The notes: generated by a model from the letters alone, not told the origin. Positions 54,540-64,000 are shown, counted from the stretch's first letter. The stretch is DNA of 64,000 nt from Clostridium kluyveri (GCF_001902295.1 NZ_CP018335.1:3348001-3412000), one strand, 5' to 3'. Translations and numbers: made by a program.

Positions 54540-54577
54540 CTAAATATGCACTTTATAGGTACTAGTAGTATATATAT

Positions 54578-55749
54578 TTACATAGCAGCTTTAAAAATAT
54601 TTATTATATCCGCAAAAGTTCCTCTTCTTGGATTTGTAGAAGAACATATATCCTTTTCAGCATTTTTTGAAAGTAGCTCTAAATCATTTTCATCAACTCC
54701 AATGGAACTAAGATGAATTGGAAGTCCAATATCCTTACAAAGACTTTGAATGCCATGCTTAATTTTATTTACAGCGTCTTGTTTATCAGTTGCTTTCACT
54801 CCCATAGCTTCACTGATTTTAAGAATTCTTTTCTCTGGTATCGATACCGAATTAAACTCCAATACATGAGGCAACAGAGCTGCATTACAAGCTCCATGCA
54901 TCTCCTCATAAAGTGCACCTATTTGATGAGACATAGAATGAACATACCCAAGCCCTGCATTATTAAGAACCATTCCCCCCATAACGCCGGCAAACATCAT
55001 CTTTTCCCTGGCTTCCACATCACTTCCATTTTTATATGCTCTTCTTAGGTATCCAAAAACTAACTTTACAGCATCAATTGCCAAACTATCTGTAATAGGT
55101 GAAGCCTCTGTAGCAACAAATCCCTCTATTGAATGGGTCAAAACATCAATACCAGAATTTGCAGTTATCTTTGGAGGCATGGTTGTCATGAATCTAAGAT
55201 CATTTACAGATATTATAGGCATCATTTTTGGATCTGCAATAACCATTTTTACTCTTCTACTATCATCTCTCATAATTGTAACATTAGTTACTTCGGATCC
55301 TGAACCAGAGGTGGTATTTATTGATATTACCGGCAAACTAGGTTTTGTCAACTTTTTATATCCTTCATAGTCCTCAATATCTCCACCATTAGTTGCTACA
55401 ATAGCTATACCTTTTGCACAATCATGGTTAGTTCCACCTCCAACAGATATGATAAAGTGATAGTCCCTTTTCAATATGTTTAATCTTTTTTTAAAGTATG
55501 TAAGAGCATCTTCTACAAATGAAATTGTACAATCTGGATGTGAGATTCCATCAAATATATCATAAGAAATAAACAAATCCTTTAATATTTTTTCAACTAT
55601 TTCAACATGACCAAGCCTTATTATGTTTTTATCTGTAACAATCAGAGCTTTACTTAATTTATATGGAAGTAGTTTTGTATATAAATTCTTAATAGCTCCT
55701 ATGCCAATAAGATTTACTACAGGCAAACGAAAATCATGAATATTCTCCA
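54578..55749 (-). CDS. Iron-containing alcohol dehydrogenase
   Basis: Start chosen at TTG 55749, 7 nt after GGAGG; 390 residues. NAD-binding GGGTNHDCAKG, TTSGSGSEVTN, and the Fe ligands in DVLTHSIEGF, HSMSHQIGALYEEMHG. Fe-ADH enzymes reduce short aldehydes such as 3-hydroxypropionaldehyde, butanal or acetaldehyde with NAD(P)H. It is in the same direction as the glycyl radical enzyme genes, 230 bp from the activase, and may reduce an aldehyde made by that enzyme. Substrate unknown. Confidence 0.93.
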
Positions 55750-55976
55750 ATATAATCCCTCCAGATCTCAAGTATATATATTAATTTTATTCTTTCTGTT
55801 TACTAGACTGGTTATGCATAAAATATGAGTTATATAGCTGAAAAAATAAAATGAAGCAGTTAGTTACTTTGGCCAATAGAGTAGACGAATTATCATATCT
55901 AATCAAACAAAATCTAATAAGTTTTCCATTTACCTTAGTTTCAATATTTTATCTTATCTCCAATATATATATAATC

Positions 55977-56882
55977 TTATCTATAGCTTACTACCTCAAC
56001 ACCCTCATTTTTAACTATTTTGTATAATTCTCTTAAATCTTCTTGGGATGGAGTTTTAAACTGTTTGGAGGGCTTTTTTAGCCCAAGGGCTTCATATTTA
56101 CTATTTCCAAATAAGTGATATGGTAATAGCTCTAACTTTGGTTTATCTATACTAGCTTTAACAAATTTAGCAGTTTTTCTAATATTCTCTATACTTGAAT
56201 TTACTCCATCAATTACTGGTATGCGAACTACCACAGCTACTTTCAATTCTTTAAGTCTTGATATGTTCTCTAATATCCTTTCATTGCTAACTCCTGTATA
56301 AAATCTATGTTTATCATCATCCATATGTTTTATATCTATAAATATTAAATTTAATTTTTCCAATATACCTTTCACGTTGTCAAATTGAAAGTAACCAGAA
56401 GTTTCAATAGCTAAATCTACAGATTTATCATAGAGTTTATTTACAAGCTCTCTCAACATGTCTATTTGCAGGGTTGCTTCACCTCCAGAAAAGGTAACAC
56501 CGCCGCCTGAATATCTATAGAATATTCTTTGTTTTTCTATTATTTCTAATATTTGTTCACTATTATAGTGATAAATCAAATTTTTTCTACTATTAGTTGG
56601 ACATACCTCTGTGCAAAGTCCGCAAGATTTGCATTTTTTTCGTTCAACAATCTGGTTTAAATTTATACTTACTCCATGTGGACATACCTGAACACACCTT
56701 CCACATCCTATGCAGGTCTTTTCGTAGTATGCAACCTTGTTATAATTTGTACAACTTTCAGGATTGGAACACCATTGGCATCTGAGGGGACAGCCAGCAA
56801 AAAAAATAATCGTTCTAATTCCATTCCCATCATTAACAGAAAAATTCTGTGGTTCCATAAAGTACCCACTTATGCTATTCAT
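55977..56882 (-). CDS. Glycyl radical enzyme activase (radical SAM)
   Basis: Start chosen at ATG 56882, behind GGGAGGA; 301 residues. CPLRCQWCSNP supplies the CX3CX2C radical SAM cluster. An inserted ferredoxin domain has two 4Fe-4S motifs (CIGCGRCVQVCPHG, CKSCGLCTEVCPTN), which distinguishes this class from the shorter PflA. YSGGGVTFSGGEATLQ and LIFIDIKHMD are further hallmarks. It abstracts hydrogen from the C-terminal glycine of the enzyme encoded just upstream (73 bp). Strictly anaerobic. Confidence 0.95.
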   Translation of the reverse strand: MNSISGYFMEPQNFSVNDGNGIRTIIFFAGCPLRCQWCSNPESCTNYNKVAYYEKTCIGCGRCVQVCPHGVSINLNQIVERKKCKSCGLCTEVCPTNSRKNLIYHYNSEQILEIIEKQRIFYRYSGGGVTFSGGEATLQIDMLRELVNKLYDKSVDLAIETSGYFQFDNVKGILEKLNLIFIDIKHMDDDKHRFYTGVSNERILENISRLKELKVAVVVRIPVIDGVNSSIENIRKTAKFVKASIDKPKLELLPYHLFGNSKYEALGLKKPSKQFKTPSQEDLRELYKIVKNEGVEVVSYR

Positions 56883-56954
56883 ATAAATTCCTCCCTGCCC
56901 AAAATGAAATATTAGAAAGGGGACACAGCTTAAAACCATGTCCTTATTGTAATT

Positions 56955-59324
56955 CTAATAATTTTCATGAACTGTTCTTGCAATAATTGCATCTTGCATT
57001 GACCTAGATAAATTAACAAATTGTGTACTATACCCTGCAACCCTAACTAACAAATCCTTGTAGTCTCCAGGATTATTTTGAGCTTTACGCAGTGTTTCAG
57101 TAGATATGGTATTAAACTGAACATGGAATGCTCCTAGAGAAAAGAAGGATTGAATCATTGCTCCCAAGTTACTTTGTCCCCTTTTAGTATCCACTAAATT
57201 CTCATTCAATCTTAAGTTTAATAGTGTTCCACCAGAATGTACATCCTGATTAACTTTTGCTGCTGAACGCATGACTGCCAATGGGGTAGAGGTATCAGAC
57301 CCTGCAAATGGTGATACCCCTTCAGACAATGGTTCCTTAGCCTTTCTGCCACACGGGGTTGCTCCAACAACTTTTCCTGCAGGCAAATAGTTAGAAATCC
57401 CCATGAAGGCAGTGATAAAATTATTACCATTAATGTCCTTATATTGGCGCCCCGCTTTGTAATAATGATTTGCTATTTTAATAGCAATATCATCAACATA
57501 GTCTATATCATTTCCATACTTCGGTGCCGCAATAGCTAATTGTCTTAACTCTTCATAACCCTCCCAGTTTGCATCAAGTGCCTTTATCAAAGTTTCCATT
57601 GTGGTAACTTTATTTTCAAAAACAAGTTTCTTAATTGCTGCAAGAGAGTTAGATGTAACCGCAAGGCCTATGCCTGTGAGCACAGGCCCTATGTTGTATT
57701 TTGCACCAGCGTTAACTAAGTCTTTGCCTTTTATCATACAATCTTCTATACAGGAGGATAAAAATGGTCTTGGAACCATTTCCTTATGAAGTTTCTGTGC
57801 TAATAAAGTAGCTATAATTGAGTGTTCAATTAAATTATCGAATTGTTTGTAAAAGGCTTTTTTCACTTCTTCATAAGATTCAAAGCTCACTGGATTTTTC
57901 TCATCTAAACCTATTTTCTCACCAGTGATCCTGCTTTTGCCTCTATTTAGTGCAAATTCTAAAGCTGAAGTAAAATTAATATTTACTGCTGAAGTCCATT
58001 CACCAGTTTTACGGAAATGTGGTACTACACAGCCACAATTATTCCAATCTCTAGCATCTTCTGGTTCATAGCCTGCATTTATGAGCATTTGATAACCTGC
58101 AGCATCATTATGGATTGCAGGAAATCCAGTACCCTTACTTACTAAATAAGTAACCGCATCTAAAAAACTACTAGGGCAGTCCTGATGAATTCTAACACTT
58201 AGACCTGGTTGGTGGGTTTTCACTCTTTCGGTGGCTTTCAAGCACATATATGAAAGATCATTTGTAGCATCTTTTCCCTCTCTTGTTTTACCGCCAACTG
58301 TAAGATTTTGAAATTGATTATATCCTGCAAAAAATTCAGCAGTATTTGCAGAAATTGTCCAAACCCATTCAGATAACTTTATCCAAAGTAATTCAATAAG
58401 CTCCTGTATTTGATCCCTTGTCATGATTCCTTTATCAATATCAGATTTATAGTATGGATACATAAACTGGTCAAATCTCCCTATGTTAAGTGCCAGTGGA
58501 TTTTCAGATATTATTCCACCAACTTGTGTAAACCAGACAAACTGAATAGCTTCATAAAAAGTGCTAGGAGCCTTTTCAGGTATTTTACTGCATATTTCAG
58601 CAATTTTTAAAAGTTCTTTTTTTCTCACGTCATCATTTTCTACACCAGCCATGTCTCTAGCTTTTTCAGCATATCTATTTGCAAGTATAATAATTCCCTG
58701 AGAAGTAATTATTATAGAATTGTAAAAATCTTTCTTTTTCATATCTTCTGCTGAAGTAAGAGAAAGCTTGGAAATATTCTCTTTTGCTTGTGTAATAATA
58801 CCCTCAAAGCCTTTTTTAAATAGAACATCTTGATAATCAGGTGTTATTTCGCCAACAGCCTGTCTCCATTTTGAATCATTATCAACAAAACCAGTATCCA
58901 CTACAACCTTTGCAGTTTCTTTAGGTAATTGTGCTAAAAATGCCTCTTCCAAGGACTTTCCTTTCCAATACGGAAATATATTTTTTCTCACAAATGCCCT
59001 TTGTTCATCCGTCATAACATATGGATCCTGCACTCTTTTATCAAAATTATCCATTTCCCTATCTACCCAGCTCCAGGAGAACTCTGGAGTCAATATACCA
59101 CATTTTCTGAATTCTCCAATAGCACCAACAATAAGTTCTCCATTAAAAATAGTAACATCAATTTGCTGACAAGTGTCTCTAAACGCCTTGGCTCTTCTTA
59201 TAGGAATTGATTCACCTTCTGTTTTTTTGTGGGATTCTGTCCAAATCCTTGCCCTTTGGTATGAAATTGCCGGTTTTGCATTTATATAATTCTGTCTTAG
59301 ATATTCAATTCTCTCTGTAATCAT
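56955..59324 (-). CDS. Glycyl radical enzyme, atypical active site
   Basis: 789 residues: PFL-like barrel and C-terminal glycyl radical domain, RVAGYSTQF with G764. The catalytic-cysteine loop reads DWNNCGCVVPHF; thiyl Cys is probably C432. Glycyl radical dehydratases and lyases (glycerol, propanediol, choline, hydroxyproline, isethionate types) have Glu two residues after the Cys (GCVE), but here it is V434. So it is not a standard diol dehydratase or CutC, nor PFL (CCVSP). No microcompartment shell genes are near. AAAGGAG precedes ATG 59324. Possible roles include decarboxylation or C-C chemistry; unresolved. Confidence 0.93.
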   Translation of the reverse strand: MITERIEYLRQNYINAKPAISYQRARIWTESHKKTEGESIPIRRAKAFRDTCQQIDVTIFNGELIVGAIGEFRKCGILTPEFSWSWVDREMDNFDKRVQDPYVMTDEQRAFVRKNIFPYWKGKSLEEAFLAQLPKETAKVVVDTGFVDNDSKWRQAVGEITPDYQDVLFKKGFEGIITQAKENISKLSLTSAEDMKKKDFYNSIIITSQGIIILANRYAEKARDMAGVENDDVRKKELLKIAEICSKIPEKAPSTFYEAIQFVWFTQVGGIISENPLALNIGRFDQFMYPYYKSDIDKGIMTRDQIQELIELLWIKLSEWVWTISANTAEFFAGYNQFQNLTVGGKTREGKDATNDLSYMCLKATERVKTHQPGLSVRIHQDCPSSFLDAVTYLVSKGTGFPAIHNDAAGYQMLINAGYEPEDARDWNNCGCVVPHFRKTGEWTSAVNINFTSALEFALNRGKSRITGEKIGLDEKNPVSFESYEEVKKAFYKQFDNLIEHSIIATLLAQKLHKEMVPRPFLSSCIEDCMIKGKDLVNAGAKYNIGPVLTGIGLAVTSNSLAAIKKLVFENKVTTMETLIKALDANWEGYEELRQLAIAAPKYGNDIDYVDDIAIKIANHYYKAGRQYKDINGNNFITAFMGISNYLPAGKVVGATPCGRKAKEPLSEGVSPFAGSDTSTPLAVMRSAAKVNQDVHSGGTLLNLRLNENLVDTKRGQSNLGAMIQSFFSLGAFHVQFNTISTETLRKAQNNPGDYKDLLVRVAGYSTQFVNLSRSMQDAIIARTVHENY

Positions 59325-59397
59325 ATTCTTTATCTCCTTTCATCTTTATATTTATTTTATCACATATTTCGTGCGTTATAGCATACAAAATTTCTAA

Positions 59398-59439
59398 AAT
59401 AAATCCAGAATACATTTTTAATAATACTCTGGGTTTATT
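59398..59439. terminator. Bidirectional terminator-like hairpin
   Basis: AATAAATCCAGA and TCTGGGTTTATT arms around an A/T loop, between the cupin-XRE regulator stop and the glycyl radical enzyme start. Confidence 0.6.
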
Positions 59440-59988
59440 TCAATATTTAACTATATTTTGAAATACAGCTTCAATATCATATGGATTACTATAGGTATGA
59501 TTTCTGTTTGCCTTAAATTTTAATGCTGAAGGAGCCGTAAGTTCAAAAATTTGCTCTTCTACAGTTATCACTACAGTGCCTTTTGTCACTACAACATATT
59601 CTTCCGCTGAATTTTGATGCGGTGTAGAAATATGTTTAGCACCAGGGAGCAGTTTAATATAAAAATATTCAAATCCTGATATTGGATTAAAAGGGAATAC
59701 ATCATATAATATCATTTTCCCATCTGATTCATATACAGGTTTTATACTATCTATTGATATTGCTTCAAAATTATTGGTTTCACTCCCTAGTATTTCAGAA
59801 AATGAAATTTTGAGCCCTGTAGAAATTTTCCATAATATTGATATTGTAGGATTTGATTCGCCTCTTTCAATTTGACCGAGCATTGCTTTACTCACTTCAG
59901 TAAGTTTAGATGCTTCCTCTAAAGTCAATCCCCTTTCAAATCTCACTCTTTTTAAAACAGAGCCTATATTAGATGTTGGATCATTCAA
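59440..59988 (-). CDS. XRE-cupin transcriptional regulator
   Basis: 182 residues: N-terminal Cro/C1 HTH (LTLEEASKLTEVSKAMLGQI, ERGESNPTI) and a C-terminal cupin (PGAKHISTPHQNSAEEYVVV, TAPSALKFKANRNHTYSN). This architecture senses a small metabolite in the cupin barrel and controls adjacent catabolic genes. It is directly upstream of the glycyl radical enzyme gene on the same strand, so it likely regulates that cluster. Confidence 0.93.
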   Translation of the reverse strand: MNDPTSNIGSVLKRVRFERGLTLEEASKLTEVSKAMLGQIERGESNPTISILWKISTGLKISFSEILGSETNNFEAISIDSIKPVYESDGKMILYDVFPFNPISGFEYFYIKLLPGAKHISTPHQNSAEEYVVVTKGTVVITVEEQIFELTAPSALKFKANRNHTYSNPYDIEAVFQNIVKY

Positions 59989-60074
59989 TTTACATCAGCC
60001 TTTCTTAAGGTTGTCACTTAAAAATATCAGCTAAATAATTACTTGCCAATATCAATAAAAAGATTATCAACACA

Positions 60075-61391
60075 TTATAATGCATAAATTCCAAGTGTAA
60101 AAGTAAAAGTAGTACTCTCATTCTCTACACTTTCAGCATAAATCTTGCCACCCAAACTATCTATAATAGCCTTTGCAATGGACAGTCCTAATCCATAGCC
60201 GCCATTTTCATGAGTTCTGGATGGATCCACCCTGTAAAACCTGTCAAATAGCTTGGGAAGATCTTGTTTGGATATTCCCTTTCCACTGTTTTTAATAGAA
60301 AATACAATATAGCGTTTTGTTTTTTTCAATGATATATTAATATATCCTTTTTCATCTGTATATTTTATGGCATTATCAAGCAAAATCATAACAACTTGTT
60401 TAATTTGTTCCGAATCACCTTTTACCATTATATCCTGTTCTACTTTATGAGAAAGCTTAATACCTTTTTCAAAAGCAACAGCTTCCATTGACAGCACTAC
60501 ATTGTTTACAATACTGCTTATATTTATGGATGAGTAAATCTTGCGTATACTTGCATTCTCAGTTTTAGCCAAATACAAGAGATCATTTATCAGTTTTGTC
60601 ATTCTGCAAATTTCAGTTTTTATATAATTAAGCCATTTTTTCTGACTTTTGATTGTTTCTTCTTCATTTGCAAGGAGCGCATCTGAATTTGCATTTATAA
60701 TAGCAAGGGGAGTTTTAAGCTCGTGAGAAGCATCAGCCACAAGCTGCTTTTGCTTTTCCCATACCTCTGCAATAGGTTTAATGGCACGATTAGCAAAATA
60801 AAGACTAATGATGAATATAACAATGAGCATAATAATACCCACAAGAATGAAAGTAGCTAACAGTTCTCCTAGTGTCTTATGTGTATCCGTAACATCTAAA
60901 AATTTAATCTCATATCCCTTGTCCGTGGTGGTATTTATTGATTGCTGGCCACTTTGAAAAATTACATGATTTTCAACAATAGGTGATAAGGTATACTCCC
61001 ACAGTTTACCATCAAGGTTTATTGTGGAATTGTTTTTTTTATTATTCCAGGCAAGCTCAGCTGCTTTGTGATAGCTTTCATCAGACATATCAATATAGGA
61101 ATCAATATCTGATATCTTTCCATCTGAATCTACTCTTATAGAGAAGGAAAGAGAATAATCGGAAGGAATATTGCGAATTATATGTAATCCAGCAGAAACG
61201 CTGCCATTGGTCTTTGGTGAATTACTACTGCCTTCAAACCTGATAACAGGTAATGAAAGCAGCTTATTCTGATTTTCCATTTGCATATTGTTATAAGTTA
61301 TTGTATAAATGACAGCAAACGCCGTAATCATCATCACTGAAATAATTGACATATTAAGAATTAGAAACTTATTACGCAGCCTTTTAAACAT
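60075..61391 (-). CDS. Sensor histidine kinase
   Basis: Start chosen at ATG 61391 (GGGTGG upstream); 438 residues. Membrane helices near 10-32 and 180-202 flank a ~145-residue outer sensor domain. HisKA H-box is ASHELKTPLAIINANSD; ATPase boxes are ILLDNAIKYTDE (N), KNSGKGIS (G1) and GGYGLGLS (G2). No obvious HAMP domain. It follows the response regulator gene with practically no gap. Signal unknown; the exported Asp-box protein upstream is a candidate target. Confidence 0.95.
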   Translation of the reverse strand: MFKRLRNKFLILNMSIISVMMITAFAVIYTITYNNMQMENQNKLLSLPVIRFEGSSNSPKTNGSVSAGLHIIRNIPSDYSLSFSIRVDSDGKISDIDSYIDMSDESYHKAAELAWNNKKNNSTINLDGKLWEYTLSPIVENHVIFQSGQQSINTTTDKGYEIKFLDVTDTHKTLGELLATFILVGIIMLIVIFIISLYFANRAIKPIAEVWEKQKQLVADASHELKTPLAIINANSDALLANEEETIKSQKKWLNYIKTEICRMTKLINDLLYLAKTENASIRKIYSSINISSIVNNVVLSMEAVAFEKGIKLSHKVEQDIMVKGDSEQIKQVVMILLDNAIKYTDEKGYINISLKKTKRYIVFSIKNSGKGISKQDLPKLFDRFYRVDPSRTHENGGYGLGLSIAKAIIDSLGGKIYAESVENESTTFTFTLGIYAL

Positions 61392-61392
61392 A

Positions 61393-62085
61393 TTACTTGC
61401 CACCCTTTTCCATACTTATAACATATCCCGCTCCTCGTACTGTTTGGATAAAAACATTTGACTTAATATTTTTTAACTTTTTTCGTATAAAAGATATGTA
61501 AACTTCTACGTTATTATATTCCACATCAGTTTCGTAACCCCACAGTTTTTCAACAATAGTATTCTTTGAAATTATAATGCCTTTTCCTTTGATTAGCAGT
61601 TCTAACAATTGACATTCTTTTAAGGTCAATCTAAATTCCTGCTTCCTACAGCTTAGTCTCAAATTAAGAGGGTCTAATTCCATATCTCCATATTTTAAAA
61701 TTCCCTCATTTACCAATTCACTTTTCCTACGCCCTAAAGCCCGCAAACGAGCTAATAATTCCTCCGCCTCAAAGGGTTTTGCCAAATAATCGTCCGCACC
61801 GCTGTCTAATCCTCTTACTTTATCCTCTGTTTCCCCTTTTGCTGTCAATAAAATCACAGGGGTTTCAATACCATTTCTACGTAATTCTTTAAGTAAGCTT
61901 ATACCGTCCATTTTAGGAAGCATAATGTCTAGAATTATTATATCATAAATACCTGAAAGCCCACAGTCCAGTCCACTTTCACCATTATACTCCAAATCAA
62001 CACTATAGTGATTTCTTTTAAGAATTTGAGCCACTGCTTCTGCCATATACTTTTCATCTTCCACCATTAAAATTCTCATTTTCAT
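61393..62085 (-). CDS. OmpR-family response regulator
   Basis: 230 residues: receiver domain with acidic pocket (VEDEKY), phosphoacceptor Asp in IIILDIMLPKMDG, Thr in LLTAKGE and Lys in LAKPFEAEEL; C-terminal winged helix (LTLKECQLLELLIKG, VEVYISFIRKKL, TVRGAGYVI). Pairs with the adjacent kinase. Gene order regulator then kinase is typical. Confidence 0.97.
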   Translation of the reverse strand: MKMRILMVEDEKYMAEAVAQILKRNHYSVDLEYNGESGLDCGLSGIYDIIILDIMLPKMDGISLLKELRRNGIETPVILLTAKGETEDKVRGLDSGADDYLAKPFEAEELLARLRALGRRKSELVNEGILKYGDMELDPLNLRLSCRKQEFRLTLKECQLLELLIKGKGIIISKNTIVEKLWGYETDVEYNNVEVYISFIRKKLKNIKSNVFIQTVRGAGYVISMEKGGK

Positions 62086-62130
62086 ATCTCCTCATCCATA
62101 AGTTTAAGCTACTAAAAACAGGATACATTC

Positions 62131-62165
62131 AAAACAAAGGAGCTGCTGTGAAGCTCCTTCGTTTT
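62131..62165 (-). terminator. Terminator of the Asp-box protein gene
   Basis: AAAACAAAGGAGCT and AAGCTCCTTCGTTTT arms with a short loop, in the gap between the exported protein gene and the two-component genes, so the latter have their own promoter. Confidence 0.75.
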
Positions 62166-62234
62166 GAATTGCTTTATAATGGTCTTTTTATCCAAGTAAG
62201 TCTGTAATCTCACATTGACTAGTTTTCATAGCTA

Positions 62235-62675
62235 TTAATTAGCCTCAGCTGCACTTTGTGTTTTTACCATTTTAATTTTCTTACCATCTTCACTTACAGT
62301 TACACCTTTAGGAACCTCTTTACTCCAGGTTTTACCACCATCCGTAGAGTAGCTTCTAACACCGTTTTCCACTTTTACTGCTAAACCCCCTTTACCTTTA
62401 GTATCACCTTCAAGTGAAAGACCTTTTAAAACACCGCCTGTACTGTCTTTGTCTTCATTAACAGTTACACCCTCAGGAGCTTTTCCACTCCATGTCTTAC
62501 CACCATCTGTGGAATAGCTTCTAACACCATTTACCACTTTACCAAGCAGGGAATTTGTGGAATTTGATGCTAATACCGTTCCGGTTCCTATGGTAGCAGC
62601 AAATGCTCCACAAAGAAGAGCAGCACCCATTTTCTTTTTCGTTGTATTCAAAATTAATGATAACCTACTTTTCAT
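62235..62675 (-). CDS. Exported Asp-box (BNR) repeat protein
   Basis: 146 residues with a signal peptide (MGAALLCGAFAATIGTGTVL, cleavage after VLAS). Two near-identical units contain NGVRSYSTDGGKTWS, the S-x-D-G-G-x-T-W Asp-box, each followed by a P-x-GVTV segment; a Gly/Lys-rich linker joins them. Asp-boxes normally occur as beta-hairpins in sialidases and other propellers, so a free-standing two-repeat protein is too small for a propeller. GGAGGT precedes ATG 62675. The neighbouring two-component system may control it or sense it. Confidence 0.8.
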   Translation of the reverse strand: MKSRLSLILNTTKKKMGAALLCGAFAATIGTGTVLASNSTNSLLGKVVNGVRSYSTDGGKTWSGKAPEGVTVNEDKDSTGGVLKGLSLEGDTKGKGGLAVKVENGVRSYSTDGGKTWSKEVPKGVTVSEDGKKIKMVKTQSAAEAN

Positions 62676-63004
62676 ATTTTTAATACCTCCAGAATAACTT
62701 TTCTTGTAAGCAGCTGCCTTACAGTTTTCATTATAATGGCCATACCTTGAATGACTCTTAAAAAGAAAAACTTTTAGAATTTTATTATCTAATTTTTTAA
62801 ATTCGAATCATCAACCATTTTCTTTATATTCAAGCAAATTTCCTAGATGACAATTAAATTCTCTACAAATTGCTTATTATAATATATTTTATCTCAATTT
62901 TGTTCTGTCATTTTTATTTAAAATAGTGTAGAGTATTTATATGGAATTAAAAATTTTATATTATTACTTTGAATATTAATTATACAAGATGGGTGGATGA
63001 TATT
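62676..63004. other. Divergent intergenic region
   Basis: About 330 bp of AT-rich DNA between divergent genes; it must hold both promoters. No hairpin or known riboswitch motif was recognised. Confidence 0.4.
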
Positions 63005-64000
63005 ATGAATAAGATTAAAAATCTTTCAATACGTGTTCGTATTATGCTTCTAGTTTTTTTTGCAATGCTTGTATCAAATATATCTATAGCAGTTACTTTA
63101 TCCTACAATATCTACAATGATTTTTTTCAAATAATCACTGGAGGGATTATTCTCAAAGCCATACTATTTTTTATAATTTTTGAGGTAATTGCAGCTTCAC
63201 TGTCAGAATTTGTTATTGTAAAACCTTTAAAAAAAGGCATTATACTTGCAGATTCTATTGCGGATAACGATCTTTCTGTTGACATTGAAACTATTCAATA
63301 CGGAGAAGCAGGACAGATGATAGAATCCCTTTTAAAGGCAAAAAATAATTTAAAAAACTTAATATCAGAAATACAGAAATCCTCTAAAAAAGTAACTTTC
63401 TCATCTGAAAATTTGAATAATGTAATTGTACAAGCTAGTACTCAAATAAATCAAATTAATGAAGGAATTAAAGAACTTATATCTGATTTTCACCGAAATG
63501 TTGAAAATATAAAACAATCTTCAATTTCATTATCTGATATAACTGACAATTCACAAAATACTGCTGAACTCGCTTCTAAAATTTTAGAATATACAAAATC
63601 AGTAAAGTATGCTGCTGAAAATGGCAAAGTTTCTGTTGATTCTATTGTAGGAGCTATAAATGATCTTGCCTCAAACTCAAAAGATGTAAGTGATGAGGTA
63701 CTTGAGCTTGAAAAGCAAAGTAATAAAATTGATGAAATTGTTGTTATTATTTCTGGAATTTCAGAACAGACAAATCTTCTTGCCTTAAATGCTGCTATCG
63801 AAGCTGCTAGAGCCGGCGAGGCAGGCAGAGGCTTCTCTGTAGTAGCTGAGGAAATAAGAAAACTTGCAGAAGACACCAATAGTTCACTTCAGGATATCGG
63901 TAACCTTGTTAAAGATATGAATGCAAAAACTAGAAATGTAGTATCTGCTGTTATGACAACAGAAGAAAAGGTGGAACTTGGGGTTTCTAAATCTAACCAG
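63005..64000 (+). CDS. Methyl-accepting chemotaxis protein, 3' end outside window
   Basis: ATG 63005 follows GGGTGG. The 332 visible residues have two membrane helices (LLVFFAMLVSNISIAVTL and ITGGIILKAILFFIIFEVIA) with almost no outer loop, so the signal is likely cytoplasmic or intramembrane. A HAMP-like stretch follows, then the signalling domain with the hallmark hairpin tip ISEQTNLLALNAAIEAARAGE and GRGFSVVAEEIRKLAE. The gene is cut by the window end. It relays to CheA/CheW. Confidence 0.95.
   Translation, partial: MNKIKNLSIRVRIMLLVFFAMLVSNISIAVTLSYNIYNDFFQIITGGIILKAILFFIIFEVIAASLSEFVIVKPLKKGIILADSIADNDLSVDIETIQYGEAGQMIESLLKAKNNLKNLISEIQKSSKKVTFSSENLNNVIVQASTQINQINEGIKELISDFHRNVENIKQSSISLSDITDNSQNTAELASKILEYTKSVKYAAENGKVSVDSIVGAINDLASNSKDVSDEVLELEKQSNKIDEIVVIISGISEQTNLLALNAAIEAARAGEAGRGFSVVAEEIRKLAEDTNSSLQDIGNLVKDMNAKTRNVVSAVMTTEEKVELGVSKSNQ

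Noticed and set aside
56955..59324. Choline TMA-lyase, glycerol dehydratase or pyruvate formate-lyase
   Set aside because: The active-site loop lacks the GCVE glutamate of the first two and the CC pair of the third; no microcompartment or matching pathway genes are present.

Overview
This is low-GC Firmicutes DNA, most likely from an anaerobic Clostridium. Supporting traits are very AT-rich intergenic DNA, strong AGGAGG-type ribosome sites, a four-subunit pyruvate-type ferredoxin oxidoreductase, an oxygen-sensitive glycyl radical enzyme with its activase, an Fe-type alcohol dehydrogenase, a T-box leader and a CBO0543-type membrane protein. No marker fixes the species.

Layout. (1) 1-1313: end of an M28 peptidase gene and a tRNA-Leu(CAA)/tRNA-Trp(CCA) pair. 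(2) 1268-20610: a ~19.3 kb integrative element inserted in the 3' end of tRNA-Trp, bounded by 46-bp direct repeats. It carries integrase (missing its catalytic tyrosine), excisionase-like protein, SF2 helicase, XRE repressor, a YqaJ exonuclease with a probable annealing protein, DUF932, an unrecognised two-gene module whose second product looks like a PD-(D/E)XK nuclease, and a DUF3791-DUF3990-DUF3791 toxin-like operon. There are no capsid, terminase or conjugation genes, so it looks satellite- or plasmid-like. A large unknown cargo gene in it is broken by a frameshift and by an IS3 element that itself contains an IS256-family element. (3) 20611-32950: chromosome with HAD phosphatase, copper-storage-like protein, two different IS110-family elements with candidate bridge RNA regions, a radical-SAM-like/TcmP pair split by one of them, and phage relics (terminase-small-subunit fragment joined to a beheaded endolysin). 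(4) 33250-48660: hicAB, small membrane proteins, acetyltransferase, flavoprotein, HxlR/MarR regulators, a DDE transposon, a cold-shock protein, a decayed proB and several copies of structured intergenic repeats. (5) 48676-53390: a T-box-controlled 2-oxoacid:ferredoxin oxidoreductase operon with an ISAs1 element just upstream of its promoter. (6) 53600-60000: EamA transporter, Fe-ADH, glycyl radical enzyme, activase and cupin-XRE regulator. (7) 60000-64000: two-component system beside an exported Asp-box protein, then the start of a chemotaxis receptor.

How the genes work together. The por operon appears to sense uncharged tRNA-Ile (specifier read as AUC), which suggests a 2-oxoacid synthase feeding isoleucine synthesis. 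The glycyl radical enzyme, its activase, Fe-ADH and XRE-cupin regulator look like one catabolic unit. Many genes in regions 2-4 are frameshifted, truncated or interrupted, so these are actively decaying accessory regions. The most interesting unexplained items are the 15755-18575 nuclease module, a repeated structured RNA-like unit (at least five copies between 34.2 and 48.7 kb), a second three-copy promoter-to-terminator repeat, and the glycyl radical enzyme with an atypical active site.
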